A stretch of DNA of 64,000 bases from Aquibacillus kalidii (GCF_014280935.1 NZ_JACLZI010000061.1:124001-188000), one strand, 5' to 3'. Counted from the first letter of the stretch, positions 35,168-46,856 are shown. Notes: generated by a model from the letters alone, not told the origin. Numbers and translations are program-made.

Positions 35168-38100
35168 CTATTGCTGTCTTCTGTGCTTGATAACGAAGAA
35201 AGAAGCAGAACCGAACAGGAGTAATACGAAGCCTACTAATAGTGTGTTAAACATAGAAGTCGCTGTAGCAGGTAATTTTCCGCCATGATCATTTCCACCG
35301 ACCTGGTCAGAATCTATATTACCTGGATCCTCATCAGAATTCGATTTGTCCGGATCCTCTTCAGTAGGTTCTTCTTTGTTTGGCTCCTTTGTGTCTAGTT
35401 TGTCTAACGCTGCTTGTAATGCTTCTATAGCCTCGTTTAGAGCTGCTTCGGAATCTATCGTCTCTAGAGCAGCTTCAGCTGTCTTAATTGCAGTAACTAA
35501 CTGATTAAATGACGCTTCTGTGTACTTCCCGTCTGCGTTGGAAATAGTTTTTGCTTTAGCAATTAGCTCTTTTAACGGGGCTAGATTCAATTCCTTTACC
35601 TCTCCATCATAATAGATTTCAAGGCCGTTAATTCTACCATTTTGTCCAATATCAATATTCATTTGCCCATCGGTTACATTTACTGTAGTTTCAAGAACAG
35701 AAAATTCGCCTGTTCCAGATGAAATAATTCCTTGATCAACACCCTCGATAACATAGGATGATTTATTAGACGTAATCGCATCGCCTGCAATGATTTTTAC
35801 ATTATAGCTGCCATTGCGTAGATCAACCATAAACTGATAGTCTTTGCCAATGATAAAGTCTCTTCGAATGTCATCGGACACACCACGATCTCTTGTATCT
35901 ACTTCTTGATCAAGTCCAAAGCCGATATCACTGTCATAGACAAGTGTATTAGCTACTTGCTCAAATCCGTATTTTACTGGGCTAGTTTCTGTTCCGAAAT
36001 CAAATTTCACATTAAAGTCTTCTACTGCTACGATTTCAACAGCATTTATTCGAGCCCATTCTCCACCAAATACAATGTTTAATTGTCCATCCTTTACCGT
36101 GACTGTATCGGTGTATTCTATGAATTCTCCAGCTGCAGTATTTTCGCCGCCCATTGTTTCTCCATCCTCAAGCGAATAAGTAGAGGTGTTGTCATTCCAT
36201 TCGGAACCTGTAATAATTCGAACATCATAGTCCCCATTTGGAACATCTACTTGAAATTCTTTGCCAGAAGCTATAATAAAATCACGACGTAAGTCATCTG
36301 GTCCCTCTTGATCTCTGAAGCCATCTGTACCATTCTTAAAGCCAAATCCTCGGTCTGCATCATAATTCATCTTATCCGATACTCGCTCAAATCCATTGGC
36401 AACAGGACTATTTTCTGATCCAAAATCAAATCTCCAACCAGGTCCTAGGTCGACAATTTCTTTTAAGCTATCAATTGCACTTTGTAATTCCTCTAACGCA
36501 GCATAAAGATCACTTTCAAATTCTATTTCACCTAAGGATACTTCAGCAGACGCAATCGCCTCTTGTAATGCTTGGTAGCTTTCATCTGTATAAGTTTTAT
36601 CTTGATTAGAAATTGCTCTAGCAGATTCAATCAATTGTTTAAGTTTAGTAATATCTATTTCTTTAGCTTCTTCTTCCACATACTTCAACTGCCCAGCATT
36701 TGGAACGACAACCTTACTCCAATCCATGTCTGAACCAAAGTAATAGCTCGTATATGCTGGTTGATTGTATCCACTATTTTGCCAAGAGATGCCAGTTCTA
36801 TATTGAACATCATGCATAAGTGTGTGTAATTTACGATCGGTTACTTCAATATTTACATATATTCGAATAGCAGAGCTATCTTCCGTTCTTACTAGTAGTT
36901 CTTCTCTCCAATCACCGAAAATATCAGCAACTAAAGAAGGATTTCCTTTAGTACCATTGTTGGTCCGTGTGCCTTCTGCTGTTAAAATTGTTCCATTTTC
37001 CCAATCATAAATCTGGGGTGTTGAATTACCGGAGCCGCTAATAATTTGAGTGGTCATGTCAGCATCCCATTTTATATTCATGTTAGTTCCAGGTATGTTG
37101 GTACTTATAAGGTCACCGCTCGCAGTCCGTAAATCAACAGCCCAGGTTTCTAAGCCAGCCTGTCCACGGTTGACGTCTCCAATCATCCCACGTCCAGTGT
37201 CCTTTCCAGTATATTCACCATAGATAACTTCACCAGTCGCAGCATCACGCAATGCATACCCGTATGGTGCCCATGAACTACCTTCAAAGACAGAAAAGAT
37301 TTCTAAGCCTTCACGATTTGGATCTATATCCGTTACATGAAGTGCGTCCCCGTGTCCCAATCCTGCTTCTGCTCCAGGGTTCCCACTGCCTTCTGGTAAA
37401 ATATCTCTGGAACTATATAGTAGCGATCCATCATCGTCAAGCGTTGCTGCACCGTAAACAATTTCTTGTTTTCCATCTCCATCAACATCTGCTGTTGAAA
37501 ATTGGTGGTTTCCTTGAGTTGTTAATGTAGCATATTCCGAGTTTTCACCGAGTACCCCATGAGGTCCATCATTAAACGGATTGCTCATCGGAGTCCAACC
37601 GCTATCCGCAACCCAGTTTTCCTTAATGTTTTCCCCGTCAAATGTATAGGACGCAATGGCAGCTCTTGTATAATAGCCCCGTGCGAAAATGGCATATGGA
37701 TTTTCTCCGTCTAAATAGGCAACACCTGCTAAGAAACGGTCAACGCGGTTACCCGGTTCGATTCTTGACATCGCATAATCGCCCCACATTAGACCGTCGT
37801 CCCCGCGTCCCGGATTATAATGGACCGTATCCAGTTCAGCTCCTGTTTCGCCATTAAACACTGAAATATATTCAGGTCCTTCTAAAATAAACCCTTCGAA
37901 GTTTCTTAAATCATTCCGTTCACTTCTACTCGGAGCGTATTCATCAATAAAGTAATCAGCCAGACTTTCAGCGTCTTTTCTTGACAGGGGATATTCATAT
38001 TGTTTTTCAACCCCAAAACTTTCCTCTAATGTTTCTGGCCAGTCACCTGCTACTACTTCCTCGTGCTTATGCCAGTTCATGAACATTTCTACTACATGCT

Positions 38101-38956
38101 CATAATAATCATCTGAACTCATCCGGTAGTCATCCTCATTACTGTAACCAGCATCGATGTCTTCCTGTGGCATTGAAATGTACTTTTCTGATGTGACATT
38201 TCCTTCTTCATCAAAATGGATGACTTTTGTGCCTGGTGCCGTTTTAAACATAAGCTCTGATTTACCATTTCCATCGAAATCATATACTAAAAATTGTGTA
38301 TAGTGAGCACCCGAACGAATGTTAACACCAAGGTCAATTCGGTATAATAGCTCCCCGTCAATGGAGTACGTATCAATATACGTATTTCCAGTGTAACCCT
38401 TTTGTGATACGTCTTTTGCATTAGATGGATACCATTCCACAATATATTCATACTGTCCGTCACCATTGACATCGCCTACACTCATATCATTTGCAGAGTA
38501 CGAGTATGTCTCACCAACTGGAGTTACACCATCAGCCGGCTTTTGTAATGGCAAGTCATAATAATTGTTTTTCCAAGGTGTCACTGTCTCACTAACATCA
38601 CCTGTTTCTTTCCCGTCTACTACCGCACTTACAAAGTACTCCGATGTGGTATTTCCTTCCTTATCTAAATAGTTGGTGCTAGTCTTTACAGTTGCAATCA
38701 TCTTACCATCCCGATATACGTTAAAATCAGTTCCCCTTAGCCCGAAATCTGAATAAGAATTTACCTCATCTGCAAGCAATCTCCAACTTAGAAAAACACC
38801 ATCTGTGGTGGAGGTTGCAACAAGACCCCGATCAAGGTCTTCTAATTGAATACTTGAGTTTGTACCATTTTCTGCTGCAGTAACGCTTAAGAATGTGGGT
38901 TGAAACAAAGAAAAGACCATAACTACTGTCATCATAATAGATAATTTCTTAGCCAT
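35168..38956 (-). CDS. Cell-wall-anchored rhamnogalacturonan lyase (PL11) with accessory modules
   Basis: This is a secreted protein of 1262 residues. The order is signal peptide (1-28); a PL11 rhamnogalacturonan-lyase beta-propeller (about 30-760, similar to B. subtilis YesW/YesX, with MSVGDVNGDGQYEYIVEWYP and GDWREELLVRTED and an extra helical insert near 265-350); a FIVAR-type helical module (about 770-835); two related beta-sandwich modules of the rhamnogalacturonan-esterase N-domain type (WRFDFGSENSPVANGF near 840, VKFDFGTETSPVKYGF near 982); a second FIVAR module (about 1125-1190); an acidic linker; and a sorting signal LPATA (1228-1232), a membrane helix and KHRRQQ. YesW is about half this size. 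AAGGAGGAG precedes the ATG. It probably cleaves pectin side regions at the cell surface. Confidence 0.88.
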   Translation of the reverse strand: MAKKLSIMMTVVMVFSLFQPTFLSVTAAENGTNSSIQLEDLDRGLVATSTTDGVFLSWRLLADEVNSYSDFGLRGTDFNVYRDGKMIATVKTSTNYLDKEGNTTSEYFVSAVVDGKETGDVSETVTPWKNNYYDLPLQKPADGVTPVGETYSYSANDMSVGDVNGDGQYEYIVEWYPSNAKDVSQKGYTGNTYIDTYSIDGELLYRIDLGVNIRSGAHYTQFLVYDFDGNGKSELMFKTAPGTKVIHFDEEGNVTSEKYISMPQEDIDAGYSNEDDYRMSSDDYYEHVVEMFMNWHKHEEVVAGDWPETLEESFGVEKQYEYPLSRKDAESLADYFIDEYAPSRSERNDLRNFEGFILEGPEYISVFNGETGAELDTVHYNPGRGDDGLMWGDYAMSRIEPGNRVDRFLAGVAYLDGENPYAIFARGYYTRAAIASYTFDGENIKENWVADSGWTPMSNPFNDGPHGVLGENSEYATLTTQGNHQFSTADVDGDGKQEIVYGAATLDDDGSLLYSSRDILPEGSGNPGAEAGLGHGDALHVTDIDPNREGLEIFSVFEGSSWAPYGYALRDAATGEVIYGEYTGKDTGRGMIGDVNRGQAGLETWAVDLRTASGDLISTNIPGTNMNIKWDADMTTQIISGSGNSTPQIYDWENGTILTAEGTRTNNGTKGNPSLVADIFGDWREELLVRTEDSSAIRIYVNIEVTDRKLHTLMHDVQYRTGISWQNSGYNQPAYTSYYFGSDMDWSKVVVPNAGQLKYVEEEAKEIDITKLKQLIESARAISNQDKTYTDESYQALQEAIASAEVSLGEIEFESDLYAALEELQSAIDSLKEIVDLGPGWRFDFGSENSPVANGFERVSDKMNYDADRGFGFKNGTDGFRDQEGPDDLRRDFIIASGKEFQVDVPNGDYDVRIITGSEWNDNTSTYSLEDGETMGGENTAAGEFIEYTDTVTVKDGQLNIVFGGEWARINAVEIVAVEDFNVKFDFGTETSPVKYGFEQVANTLVYDSDIGFGLDQEVDTRDRGVSDDIRRDFIIGKDYQFMVDLRNGSYNVKIIAGDAITSNKSSYVIEGVDQGIISSGTGEFSVLETTVNVTDGQMNIDIGQNGRINGLEIYYDGEVKELNLAPLKELIAKAKTISNADGKYTEASFNQLVTAIKTAEAALETIDSEAALNEAIEALQAALDKLDTKEPNKEEPTEEDPDKSNSDEDPGNIDSDQVGGNDHGGKLPATATSMFNTLLVGFVLLLFGSASFFVIKHRRQQ

Positions 38957-39100
38957 CTAACTCCTCCTTATTAATGAACACCCCTGTCACACCTTAGTAT
39001 TAAAGTCTTATAAGAATAGTTAACATGCCTCCTTTTTAAACTATATAATTTTGATGTATAGGAACAATACATAGAAAATACTATCTATTGTGTGCAGGTT

Positions 39101-39114
39101 TTTAAGCGCTTACA
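39101..39114 (-). promoter_or_regulatory. cre-like (CcpA) site upstream of the lyase gene
   Basis: On the minus strand this reads TGTAAGCGCTTAAA, close to the catabolite-responsive element consensus TGWNANCGNTNWCA. It lies about 150 bp upstream of the lyase start, so glucose repression is plausible. The rest of the 38957-39219 gap shows only AT-rich promoter-like sequence. Confidence 0.6.
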
Positions 39115-39219
39115 TTATTTTGTTGCGTGAATCTAGTGAATTATTCGAAGGTTTGATAGAGTGCTCTGTAGAAAAAAGTTTAATAGATAGAAAAGGCTTA
39201 TTCGTGATGGAGGTATTCT

Positions 39220-39309
39220 ATGAATTGTAAAATGAAAAATAGAGTGGCATTACATGAAGTACAAGAACATCGTAAAATTTATAGGCATACTAGTCAATGG
39301 AATGTCTGA
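39220..39309 (+). CDS. Possible 29-residue small protein
   Basis: ATG 39220 follows a good GGAGG site seven bases upstream and encodes a basic peptide (MNCKMKNRVALHEVQEHRKI and nine more residues). No homologue is recognised. It could be a chance frame. Confidence 0.25.
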   Translation: MNCKMKNRVALHEVQEHRKIYRHTSQWNV

Positions 39310-39338
39310 TTATTAAACAAAACCGTCTGATAATTAGT

Positions 39339-39368
39339 GGTGCCTGTCACCACCCGGTTTTTGTCGAA
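39339..39368 (+). repeat. Dispersed repeat copy 11
   Basis: GGTGCCTGTCACCACCCG with tail GTTTTTGTCGAA, in the gap before the aldo/keto reductase gene. Confidence 0.95.
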
Positions 39369-39459
39369 AGATAATCTGTTGTGAGCCTGCATTCTATTTC
39401 TATTTTGATAGGTTGTGGATTAAACTAGGGATAGGAATAGGATAAAGGAAGTGTTAAGT

Positions 39460-40449
39460 ATGTCAATTAATATAACTATCCCTTTGCGTAAACTAGGTAA
39501 CTCATCAACTGAAATCTCAGCACTAGGATTAGGGTGTTGGCAATTTAGTAATGGCAAAGGATTGGTCGGAAAATTTTGGGCAAGTTTGGATCAAGCTGAT
39601 ATAAAACAAATTGTAGAAATGAGCTTAGATGGTGGAATTAATTGGTTTGATACAGCAGAAATATATGGGAAAGGTCAATCTGAAAAGGCTTTAGCGACAG
39701 CACTAAAAAGCATTGGTAAAGAAGCCGATGACGCACTTATCGCGACAAAATGGTGGCCAATCATGCGCACTGCCTCGTCCATTACCAATACAATCGATGC
39801 GCGTAAACAAGCACTTGATGGAAGACCGATTACACTGTATCAAATTCATCAGCCTTTCTCATTCTCAAGTGTGCAGAAGGAAATGGAAGCAATGGCTGAG
39901 CTCCATCGTAACAAGAAAATTAAGCATATTGGAGTCAGTAACTTCAATGCGGAAAAGATGAAGGAAGCAGCCAACGTATTAAAAGGAGAAGGACTATCAT
40001 TAGCATCTAATCAAGTGAAATATAGTCTCTTGGATCGTAGAATAGAGAAAAACGGTGTGCTTGAGGCCGCTAAGCAGCTAGGTATAACAATTATCGCTTA
40101 TTCCCCATTAGAGCAGGGGATTTTATCCGGTAAGTTTCACAAGAATCCTGAATTAGTCAAAAAAATCAAAGGGCCGCGAAAGCATATGTCTTTCTTCAAA
40201 CCATCGGGCCTAGCTAAAACGCAAGAATTAATCGATTTACTTGAAGAAAAGGCAATTAAATATGGCGTGAGCCAAACGCAAATTGCTTTAAATTGGCTGA
40301 TCCATTTTCATGGGGATACAGTTGTTGCAATTCCAGGTGCCTCTAAGCCACACCACGTACAGGAAAATATCGGTACCTTAACATTTAAACTAACAGAAGA
40401 AGATCTGCATGAGATAGATGAAGTATCGAAGCAGGTGGCAATTTTTTAG
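39460..40449 (+). CDS. Aldo/keto reductase
   Basis: This is an NADPH-type oxidoreductase of 329 residues with the AKR (beta/alpha)8 fold. Catalytic Asp/Tyr are in WFDTAEIYGKGQSE, Lys in IATKWWP and His in YQIHQPF. The family strand HIGVSNFNAEKM, IIAYSPLEQGILSGK and the C-terminal cofactor loop VAIPGASKPHHVQENIG are present. ATG 39460 has AAAGGAAG about ten bases upstream; a GTG nine bases earlier is less likely. It appears monocistronic and ends at a terminator. The substrate cannot be told. Confidence 0.88.
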   Translation: MSINITIPLRKLGNSSTEISALGLGCWQFSNGKGLVGKFWASLDQADIKQIVEMSLDGGINWFDTAEIYGKGQSEKALATALKSIGKEADDALIATKWWPIMRTASSITNTIDARKQALDGRPITLYQIHQPFSFSSVQKEMEAMAELHRNKKIKHIGVSNFNAEKMKEAANVLKGEGLSLASNQVKYSLLDRRIEKNGVLEAAKQLGITIIAYSPLEQGILSGKFHKNPELVKKIKGPRKHMSFFKPSGLAKTQELIDLLEEKAIKYGVSQTQIALNWLIHFHGDTVVAIPGASKPHHVQENIGTLTFKLTEEDLHEIDEVSKQVAIF

Positions 40450-40460
40450 AAATTAACTAG

Positions 40461-40496
40461 TGGTCATGTCCTTATTGGATGTGACCATTTTATTTT
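40461..40496 (+). terminator. Rho-independent terminator after the aldo/keto reductase
   Basis: TGGTCATGTCC and GGATGTGACCA pair over 11 positions with two G-U pairs. ATTTTATTTT follows. Confidence 0.85.
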
Positions 40497-40518
40497 CCGA
40501 AAATTCTAAAGTGACGGA

Positions 40519-40544
40519 GCAAATGGGAGTTAACTCCATCTTGC
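40519..40544. promoter_or_regulatory. Palindromic candidate operator upstream of gltA
   Basis: A perfect 12-bp palindrome GGAGTTAACTCC (40526-40537) sits inside a wider interrupted dyad bounded by GCAA and TTGC, about 220 bp before gltA. No regulator gene (gltC) is adjacent. A binding role is inference from symmetry alone. Confidence 0.35.
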
Positions 40545-40761
40545 TTTAAAAGAAGAGAGACATAATAATATTAAGCAACAAAGGCGTACTAGGTATGTTA
40601 TCCCATTAATACTGCAACAAACACTCCTCACAATTCCTCAAAAAATAAGCAAATTTAATAAATGGGTAAAATTACATCCACTGCATGAAACCGGTATAAA
40701 TTGGAGAGACTGAATCCAGATACTTTTATTTTATAACGGGATTAAGAAGGGATGTTTTCAT

Positions 40762-43700
40762 ATGTACGGATATCCAAAAGCACAAGGATTATATCATCCA
40801 GAGAATGAACATGACGCGTGTGGTATTGGTATGATTGCTAATATTGACGGTAAGAAGTCGCATGATATTGTGCAGCATGCGGTTACAATACTATGCAACT
40901 TAGAGCACCGTGGTGGGCAATCCGCTGATATAAGTACGGGTGATGGTGCAGGTATCCTCACGCAAATCCCTCATAAATTTTTTCAAGACAAATGTGAGGA
41001 TTTAGAATTTGAACTACCTGAAGAGGGCAAATATGGGGTTGGGATGATATTTCTCCCACAGGAACCTGAAGTAAGAAAAAAAGCAGAAAAGAAGCTTCAA
41101 GCAATTATTGAAGAAGAAGGACAACAAGTACTCGGTTGGCGGACTGTTCCAGTCAATGACTCATACGTTGGAGATCATGGGAAAAAAGTGAAGCCATTTA
41201 TCCGCCAAGTATTTATAGCGCCTTCCACTACTATTAAAAATAGGGAAGAATTTGAGAGAAAGCTTTATATCATTCGAAAAGTTGCCGAAAACAGACTGCA
41301 AGGCACAGGTGATGTGAATGATGAAGACAACACCTTTATATGTAGTTTATCGACATCGACTATTGTGTATAAAGGAATGCTCATTCCGGAGCAATTGGAT
41401 TCCTTTTATATCGATTTGAACAATCGTGATTTCAAATCTGCTGTTGCGATTGTCCACTCACGTTTTAGTACGAATACTTTTCCAAGCTGGGAACGTGCGC
41501 AACCTAATCGATATATTGCCCATAATGGAGAATTTAACACCATCAGAGGAAATGTGAATTGGATGCGTGCGCGTGAACAAATGTGTCAGTCAGAGAAGTT
41601 CACGGAATCAGATATGAAGAAGATCCTACCTATAATCGATACAGACGGTAGTGACTCGACGATGTTTGATAACTGTTTTGAATTTCTTCATCTATCAGGT
41701 CGCTCCCTTGCGCATGCAGCAATGATGATGATTCCAGAACCTTGGGTAAATGATGAAAGTATGGATGAGGAGAAAAGGGCGTTCTACAATTACCATAGTA
41801 CTTTAATGGAGCCTTGGGATGGACCGGCAGCTGTCATTTATACAGACGGAAAACAAATAGGTGCTTGTCTTGATCGAAACGGACTTAGACCTGCGCGCTA
41901 TTATGTCACGAATGACGGTAAAATTGTTCTAGGATCCGAGGTAGGGGCACTTGATATTTTGCCCGAGGATGTCGTTTATAAGGATAGACTTCAACCTGGT
42001 AAAATGCTACTTGTTGATTTGGAAAAAGGGAAGATCATCCCAGATGAAAATATAAAAGGTCAAATTGCAGCTGAAAAGCCTTATCAAGAATGGCTAGCTG
42101 ACTATAAGCTGAATTTGGAAAATTTGGAAGAACCAAAAGTGGAAGCTAAAACTTACACGGATGAACAACTACTAGAACAACAAATCGCATTTGGTTATAC
42201 AACGGAAGAGCTAAACAAAATCTTAAAACCTATGGTAACGGATAAAAAGGATCCGATTGGTTCAATGGGCTATGATTCACCACTTGCTGTTTTATCGAAA
42301 CGGCCAGAATTACTGTACAACTATTTTAAACAGCTGTTCGCCCAAGTAACGAATCCGCCAATTGATGCAATCAGGGAAAAGATAGTGACAGCAACAGAGA
42401 CAACGATCGGCAAAGAGGGTAATTTAGTAGAGCCAAAACCAGAAAGCTGTCGACATATCCGGTTAAAAACGCCAATATTGACTAATAGCCAACTAGAAAC
42501 ACTTCGACATAATGATTTAGAACACTTTCAAGCAACAACATTATCGCTACTTTTCGATGTGGAAAAAGGTGAGCAAGATATCGAACCTGCATTAGATAGT
42601 CTATTTAATCAGGCGGATCAGGCTATTGCTGAAGGGAAAACATTACTTATTTTATCTGACCGCGGGATAAGCGCGAAACAGGCTGCAATCCCTGCACTAT
42701 TAGCTGTTTCTGGATTACACCACCATTTAATTAGAAAAGGTTTAAGAACTCAAGTTAGTATCCTAATTGAAACTGGTGAAGCCCGCCAAGTTCATCACTT
42801 TGCGACGTTACTAGGCTATGGTGCAGAAGGAATAAATCCGTATCTGGCTTACCGAACATTAGAGAGTTTGATAGCCATAGGGGATATAAGAGGTGTTGCT
42901 TTAGAAGATGCAATTAGCACCTATATCCAATCCGCAACAGATGGTGTCCTAAAAGTGTTATCAAAAATGGGAATCTCTACTTTTCAGAGCTATCGTGGTG
43001 CACAAATTTTTGAAGCGATTGGCATTAAGTCTGATGTTATAGACAAGTATTTTACAAGAACAGCTTCTAGACTTGGTGGAATCGGTTTAGAAACAATTGC
43101 GGAAGAAGTAGTGATGCGTCATAAAAAAGCTTATAACAGAGATCGTGGTAGGAACAAAGGGCTTGAAACTGGTGATGATTATCAATGGCGCCAAGATGCA
43201 GAGGATCATCAATACAATCCACATACCATTCATTTATTACAGCATGCTTGTCGAACCAATGATTATGATTCCTATAAAAAATACGCGAGCATGATTAACG
43301 AAATGGACAAAAATTTGCAGAGCTTACGAGGACTGCTTCGTTTTAAGAAAACAACGCCTATTCCAATAGACGAAGTAGAATCTGAGGAAAGTATTTTTAA
43401 ACGATTCAAAACGGGAGCAATGTCCTATGGTTCGATTAGTGCTGAGGCACATGAGGCTTTGGCTATTGCGATGAACCGGATTGGAGGGCGAAGTAATTCT
43501 GGAGAGGGCGGCGAAAATCCTTCCAGATTCACACCTGATGAAAATGGTGATTTGAGGAGAAGTGCCATCAAGCAAGTAGCGTCAGGGCGATTTGGAGTTT
43601 CGAGCCATTACTTAGTCAATGCAGATGAAATTCAAATCAAAGTGGCTCAAGGTGCAAAGCCGGGCGAAGGTGGTCATTTGCCAGGGAAAAAGGTTTACCC

Positions 43701-45354
43701 ATGGATTGCAGAGGTTAGAGGATCAACGCCAGGTGTTGGCTTAATATCGCCACCACCACATCACGATATTTATTCGATTGAGGACTTAGCAGAACTAATT
43801 TTCAACTTAAAAATTGCTAATCCAGAGGCCCGAATTAGTGTAAAGCTTGTGTCTGCAGTTGGAGTTGGAACGATTGCAGCGGGTGTAGCAAAAGGACGAG
43901 CTGATTTAGTTTTAATCAGTGGCTACGACGGCGGTACAGGTGCAGCACCAAGAACAAGTATCCAGCATACTGGAATGCCTTGGGAAATTGGTTTAGCTGA
44001 GGCACATCAGACTTTATTGATGAATCGTCTACGCGACAGGATAGTAGTGGAAACGGATGGGAAGATGATGACAGGGAGAGATGTCGTGATTGCGGCATTA
44101 CTTGGAGCGGAAGAGTATGGTTTTGCAACAGCGCCGCTAGCTGTCCTCGGTTGCATTTATATGCGTGTTTGTCACTTAAATACTTGTCCGGTTGGAATTG
44201 CTACACAGGATCCAGAGCTTAGGAAAAAATTTGCTGGTTCTCCAGATCATGTTGTTAATTTCATGACCTTTATTGCAAAAGAGGTTCGGGAACTTATGGC
44301 AGAATTAGGATTCCGTACGATTGACGAAATGATTGGGAGAACAGATCTGTTAGAACGAAAAGAAGCCATAGATCATTGGAAAGCAAAGGGTGTAGATGTA
44401 TCGGCATTACTTTACCAACCAGATGTACCAGACCATGTTGGACGTTACCAACAGGTGGAACAAGTGCATGGGTTGGATAAGACAATCGATATGCAAGAGT
44501 TAATCCCACTTTGTAAAGAAGCAATTGAAAAGAAAGAGCCCTTAAAGGCATCACTTGGTATACGTAATATAAATCGAGCGGCAAGTTCCATGTTAGGTAG
44601 TGAAATTACGAAACGATATGGAAGTGAAGGACTTCCGGAAGACTTAATCCGTTTAAGGTTCCGTGGATCAGCTGGACAAAGCTTTGGTGCCTTTATTCCA
44701 AAAGGGCTTACACTGAACTTGGTTGGCGATGGTAATGATTACGTTGGAAAAGGCTTATCTGGTGGGAAAATTATTGCCAGACCGTCCACGAAATCAACAT
44801 TTGAACCATGGAAAAATACGATTATAGGAAATGTGGCCTTTTACGGTGCAACAGCAGGTGAAGCGTACATTTATGGGATTGCTGGAGAGCGTTTCTGTGT
44901 TCGTAACAGTGGGGCTAAAGTAGTCGTAGAAGGTGTTGGTGATCATGGCTGTGAATACATGACTGGTGGTCGTGTTGTTGTTTTAGGAACAACAGGTAAA
45001 AACTTTGCGGCCGGTATGTCTGGTGGTATTGCCTATGTTCTTGATGAAGAAAACACTTTCCGCAATAAGTGTAATCCTGGACTTGTTCAACTGGAATCAT
45101 TATCAGAAGAAACAGAGATGGAAGAAGTTCGTCAAATGATCCAAGCGCATGTTGATTATACGAATAGTGTAAATGCCAAGCGTATCTTGGATGATTGGGA
45201 TAATATCCATGCTAAGTTTGTCAAGGTTATACCAAAAGACTACCTCGAAATGCGGACAAGAATAGAACGGTTTGAAGAGAGCGGTATGACTAAAGATGAA
45301 GCTGCAATGAAGGCTTTTGAACAAGGGCATGAAGTCGTAGAAGCAATCAAATAA
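40762..45354 (+). CDS. gltA: Glutamate synthase large subunit
   Basis: This protein of 1530 residues makes glutamate from glutamine and 2-oxoglutarate with GltB. The mature N-terminal Cys is in [10 protein letters not shown] (a class II glutamine amidotransferase after a short propeptide; domain to about 420). A central domain is followed by the FMN-binding synthase domain (about 840-1200; [25 protein letters not shown]) with [3Fe-4S] ligands in [15 protein letters not shown], and a GXGXG domain (about 1270-1470). AAGGGATG precedes the ATG. gltB follows 14 bp later. It consumes the ammonium produced by nitrate assimilation. Confidence 0.97.
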   Translation: MYGYPKAQGLYHPENEHDACGIGMIANIDGKKSHDIVQHAVTILCNLEHRGGQSADISTGDGAGILTQIPHKFFQDKCEDLEFELPEEGKYGVGMIFLPQEPEVRKKAEKKLQAIIEEEGQQVLGWRTVPVNDSYVGDHGKKVKPFIRQVFIAPSTTIKNREEFERKLYIIRKVAENRLQGTGDVNDEDNTFICSLSTSTIVYKGMLIPEQLDSFYIDLNNRDFKSAVAIVHSRFSTNTFPSWERAQPNRYIAHNGEFNTIRGNVNWMRAREQMCQSEKFTESDMKKILPIIDTDGSDSTMFDNCFEFLHLSGRSLAHAAMMMIPEPWVNDESMDEEKRAFYNYHSTLMEPWDGPAAVIYTDGKQIGACLDRNGLRPARYYVTNDGKIVLGSEVGALDILPEDVVYKDRLQPGKMLLVDLEKGKIIPDENIKGQIAAEKPYQEWLADYKLNLENLEEPKVEAKTYTDEQLLEQQIAFGYTTEELNKILKPMVTDKKDPIGSMGYDSPLAVLSKRPELLYNYFKQLFAQVTNPPIDAIREKIVTATETTIGKEGNLVEPKPESCRHIRLKTPILTNSQLETLRHNDLEHFQATTLSLLFDVEKGEQDIEPALDSLFNQADQAIAEGKTLLILSDRGISAKQAAIPALLAVSGLHHHLIRKGLRTQVSILIETGEARQVHHFATLLGYGAEGINPYLAYRTLESLIAIGDIRGVALEDAISTYIQSATDGVLKVLSKMGISTFQSYRGAQIFEAIGIKSDVIDKYFTRTASRLGGIGLETIAEEVVMRHKKAYNRDRGRNKGLETGDDYQWRQDAEDHQYNPHTIHLLQHACRTNDYDSYKKYASMINEMDKNLQSLRGLLRFKKTTPIPIDEVESEESIFKRFKTGAMSYGSISAEAHEALAIAMNRIGGRSNSGEGGENPSRFTPDENGDLRRSAIKQVASGRFGVSSHYLVNADEIQIKVAQGAKPGEGGHLPGKKVYPWIAEVRGSTPGVGLISPPPHHDIYSIEDLAELIFNLKIANPEARISVKLVSAVGVGTIAAGVAKGRADLVLISGYDGGTGAAPRTSIQHTGMPWEIGLAEAHQTLLMNRLRDRIVVETDGKMMTGRDVVIAALLGAEEYGFATAPLAVLGCIYMRVCHLNTCPVGIATQDPELRKKFAGSPDHVVNFMTFIAKEVRELMAELGFRTIDEMIGRTDLLERKEAIDHWKAKGVDVSALLYQPDVPDHVGRYQQVEQVHGLDKTIDMQELIPLCKEAIEKKEPLKASLGIRNINRAASSMLGSEITKRYGSEGLPEDLIRLRFRGSAGQSFGAFIPKGLTLNLVGDGNDYVGKGLSGGKIIARPSTKSTFEPWKNTIIGNVAFYGATAGEAYIYGIAGERFCVRNSGAKVVVEGVGDHGCEYMTGGRVVVLGTTGKNFAAGMSGGIAYVLDEENTFRNKCNPGLVQLESLSEETEMEEVRQMIQAHVDYTNSVNAKRILDDWDNIHAKFVKVIPKDYLEMRTRIERFEESGMTKDEAAMKAFEQGHEVVEAIK

Positions 45355-45368
45355 TGGAGGGGTAAAGA

Positions 45369-46856
45369 ATGGGAAAAATTACTGGTTTTAAAGAGTATAA
45401 AAGGCAAGCTACACCAGAACGTGACCCGTTAACCCGTACCAAGGATTGGAAAGACTATAAACTTCCACAAGCTGAAGAAGAAGTGAAAATCCAAGGTGCG
45501 CGCTGTATGGATTGCGGCATTCCAACCTGTCATACGGGAACGGATATGAATAAGTTGACCACAGGATGTCCGGTTAATCACCTGATCCCAGAATGGAATG
45601 ACCTTGTCTATCAAGATCAATGGAAGGAAGCATTGGACCGTGAGCATGAGCGTAATAACTTTCCAGAGTTTACAGGGATTGCGTGTCCTGCACCGTGTGA
45701 AGGGTCTTGTGTACTCGGGATTAACGAACCTCCCGTTGCCATCCGATCCATTGAGAGAGCTATTATTGAGAAAGGCTTTGACGAAGGTTGGGTAAAGCCA
45801 GAACCACCTAAGATACGAACAGAGAAACAGGTTGCGGTAGTGGGATCAGGGCCTGCAGGATTGGCAGCTGCTGCACAGTTAAATAAAGCTGGCCATCATG
45901 TCACAGTTTTTGAACGTGATGATCGAGTAGGTGGATTATTAACATACGGAATTCCAGAAATGAAGCTCTCTTATGATGTTGTAAAACGTCGTGTTGATAT
46001 TTTGGAAAAAGAGGGTATCACTTTTAAGACGAATGTCGATGTAGGGAATGACTATCCAGTGGATGATTTAGAAGAAGATTTTGATGCTGTCATTATGTGT
46101 GGTGGTGCTACCAATCATCGGGATTTAGTAGTTGAAGGTCGGGAGCTAAAAGGGGTTCATTTTGCAATGGATTTCCTTCATGCCAACACCAAAAGCCTGC
46201 TTGACTCCGATCTAAAAGATGGAAACTATATTTCTGCTAAAGACAAGGATGTTATTGTCATTGGTGGTGGTGATACTGGTACCGATTGTATTGCAACAAG
46301 TCTACGTCACGAATGCAAAAGTCTAACTCAATTTGATTATAATGAAAGAAAACCAGATGAGCGTGATGATACGACTAACCCATGGCCGCAATGGCCAGTG
46401 ATCCATCGTGTTGAATATGGACATAAGGAAGCGAAAGCAGTATTTGGCGAAGATCCTCGTGCTTACCAGGTATTAACGAAAAAGTTTGTAGGTGATGAGA
46501 GTGGTCATATAAAAGAAGTCCACACCGTAAATGTTGAGCAATATATTGACGAAAATGGGAATCGAATGAAAAAAGAGATTCCGGGTACAGAAAAAGTGTG
46601 GCCAGCTCAGCTTGTGCTGTTAGCAATTGGTTTTACTGGTCCTGAGCAAGGATTAATAAAAGAGATGGGTGTTAAAACCGATCCGAGATCTAACGTTAAA
46701 GCAGAATATGGACAATACAAAACAAATAAGAAAGGTGTATTTGCGGCAGGAGATATGCGAAGAGGCCAAAGTTTGATTGTCTGGGCAATTAATGAGGGAA
46801 GAGAAGCAGCAAGAGAATGTGACCGTTATTTAATGGGGGCAACTCAATTACCATAG
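45369..46856 (+). CDS. gltB: Glutamate synthase small subunit
   Basis: This is an NADPH-oxidising partner of GltA, 495 residues. The N-terminal two-[4Fe-4S] domain has CMDCGIPTC, TGCPVNHLIPEWND and CPAPCEGSC. An FAD domain (VVGSGPAGLAAAAQL near 157; YGIPEMKL) and an NADPH domain (VIGGGDTGTDCI near 300) follow, with C-terminal GVFAAGDMRRGQSLIVWAI. GGAGGGG precedes the ATG. Confidence 0.96.
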   Translation: MGKITGFKEYKRQATPERDPLTRTKDWKDYKLPQAEEEVKIQGARCMDCGIPTCHTGTDMNKLTTGCPVNHLIPEWNDLVYQDQWKEALDREHERNNFPEFTGIACPAPCEGSCVLGINEPPVAIRSIERAIIEKGFDEGWVKPEPPKIRTEKQVAVVGSGPAGLAAAAQLNKAGHHVTVFERDDRVGGLLTYGIPEMKLSYDVVKRRVDILEKEGITFKTNVDVGNDYPVDDLEEDFDAVIMCGGATNHRDLVVEGRELKGVHFAMDFLHANTKSLLDSDLKDGNYISAKDKDVIVIGGGDTGTDCIATSLRHECKSLTQFDYNERKPDERDDTTNPWPQWPVIHRVEYGHKEAKAVFGEDPRAYQVLTKKFVGDESGHIKEVHTVNVEQYIDENGNRMKKEIPGTEKVWPAQLVLLAIGFTGPEQGLIKEMGVKTDPRSNVKAEYGQYKTNKKGVFAAGDMRRGQSLIVWAINEGREAARECDRYLMGATQLP

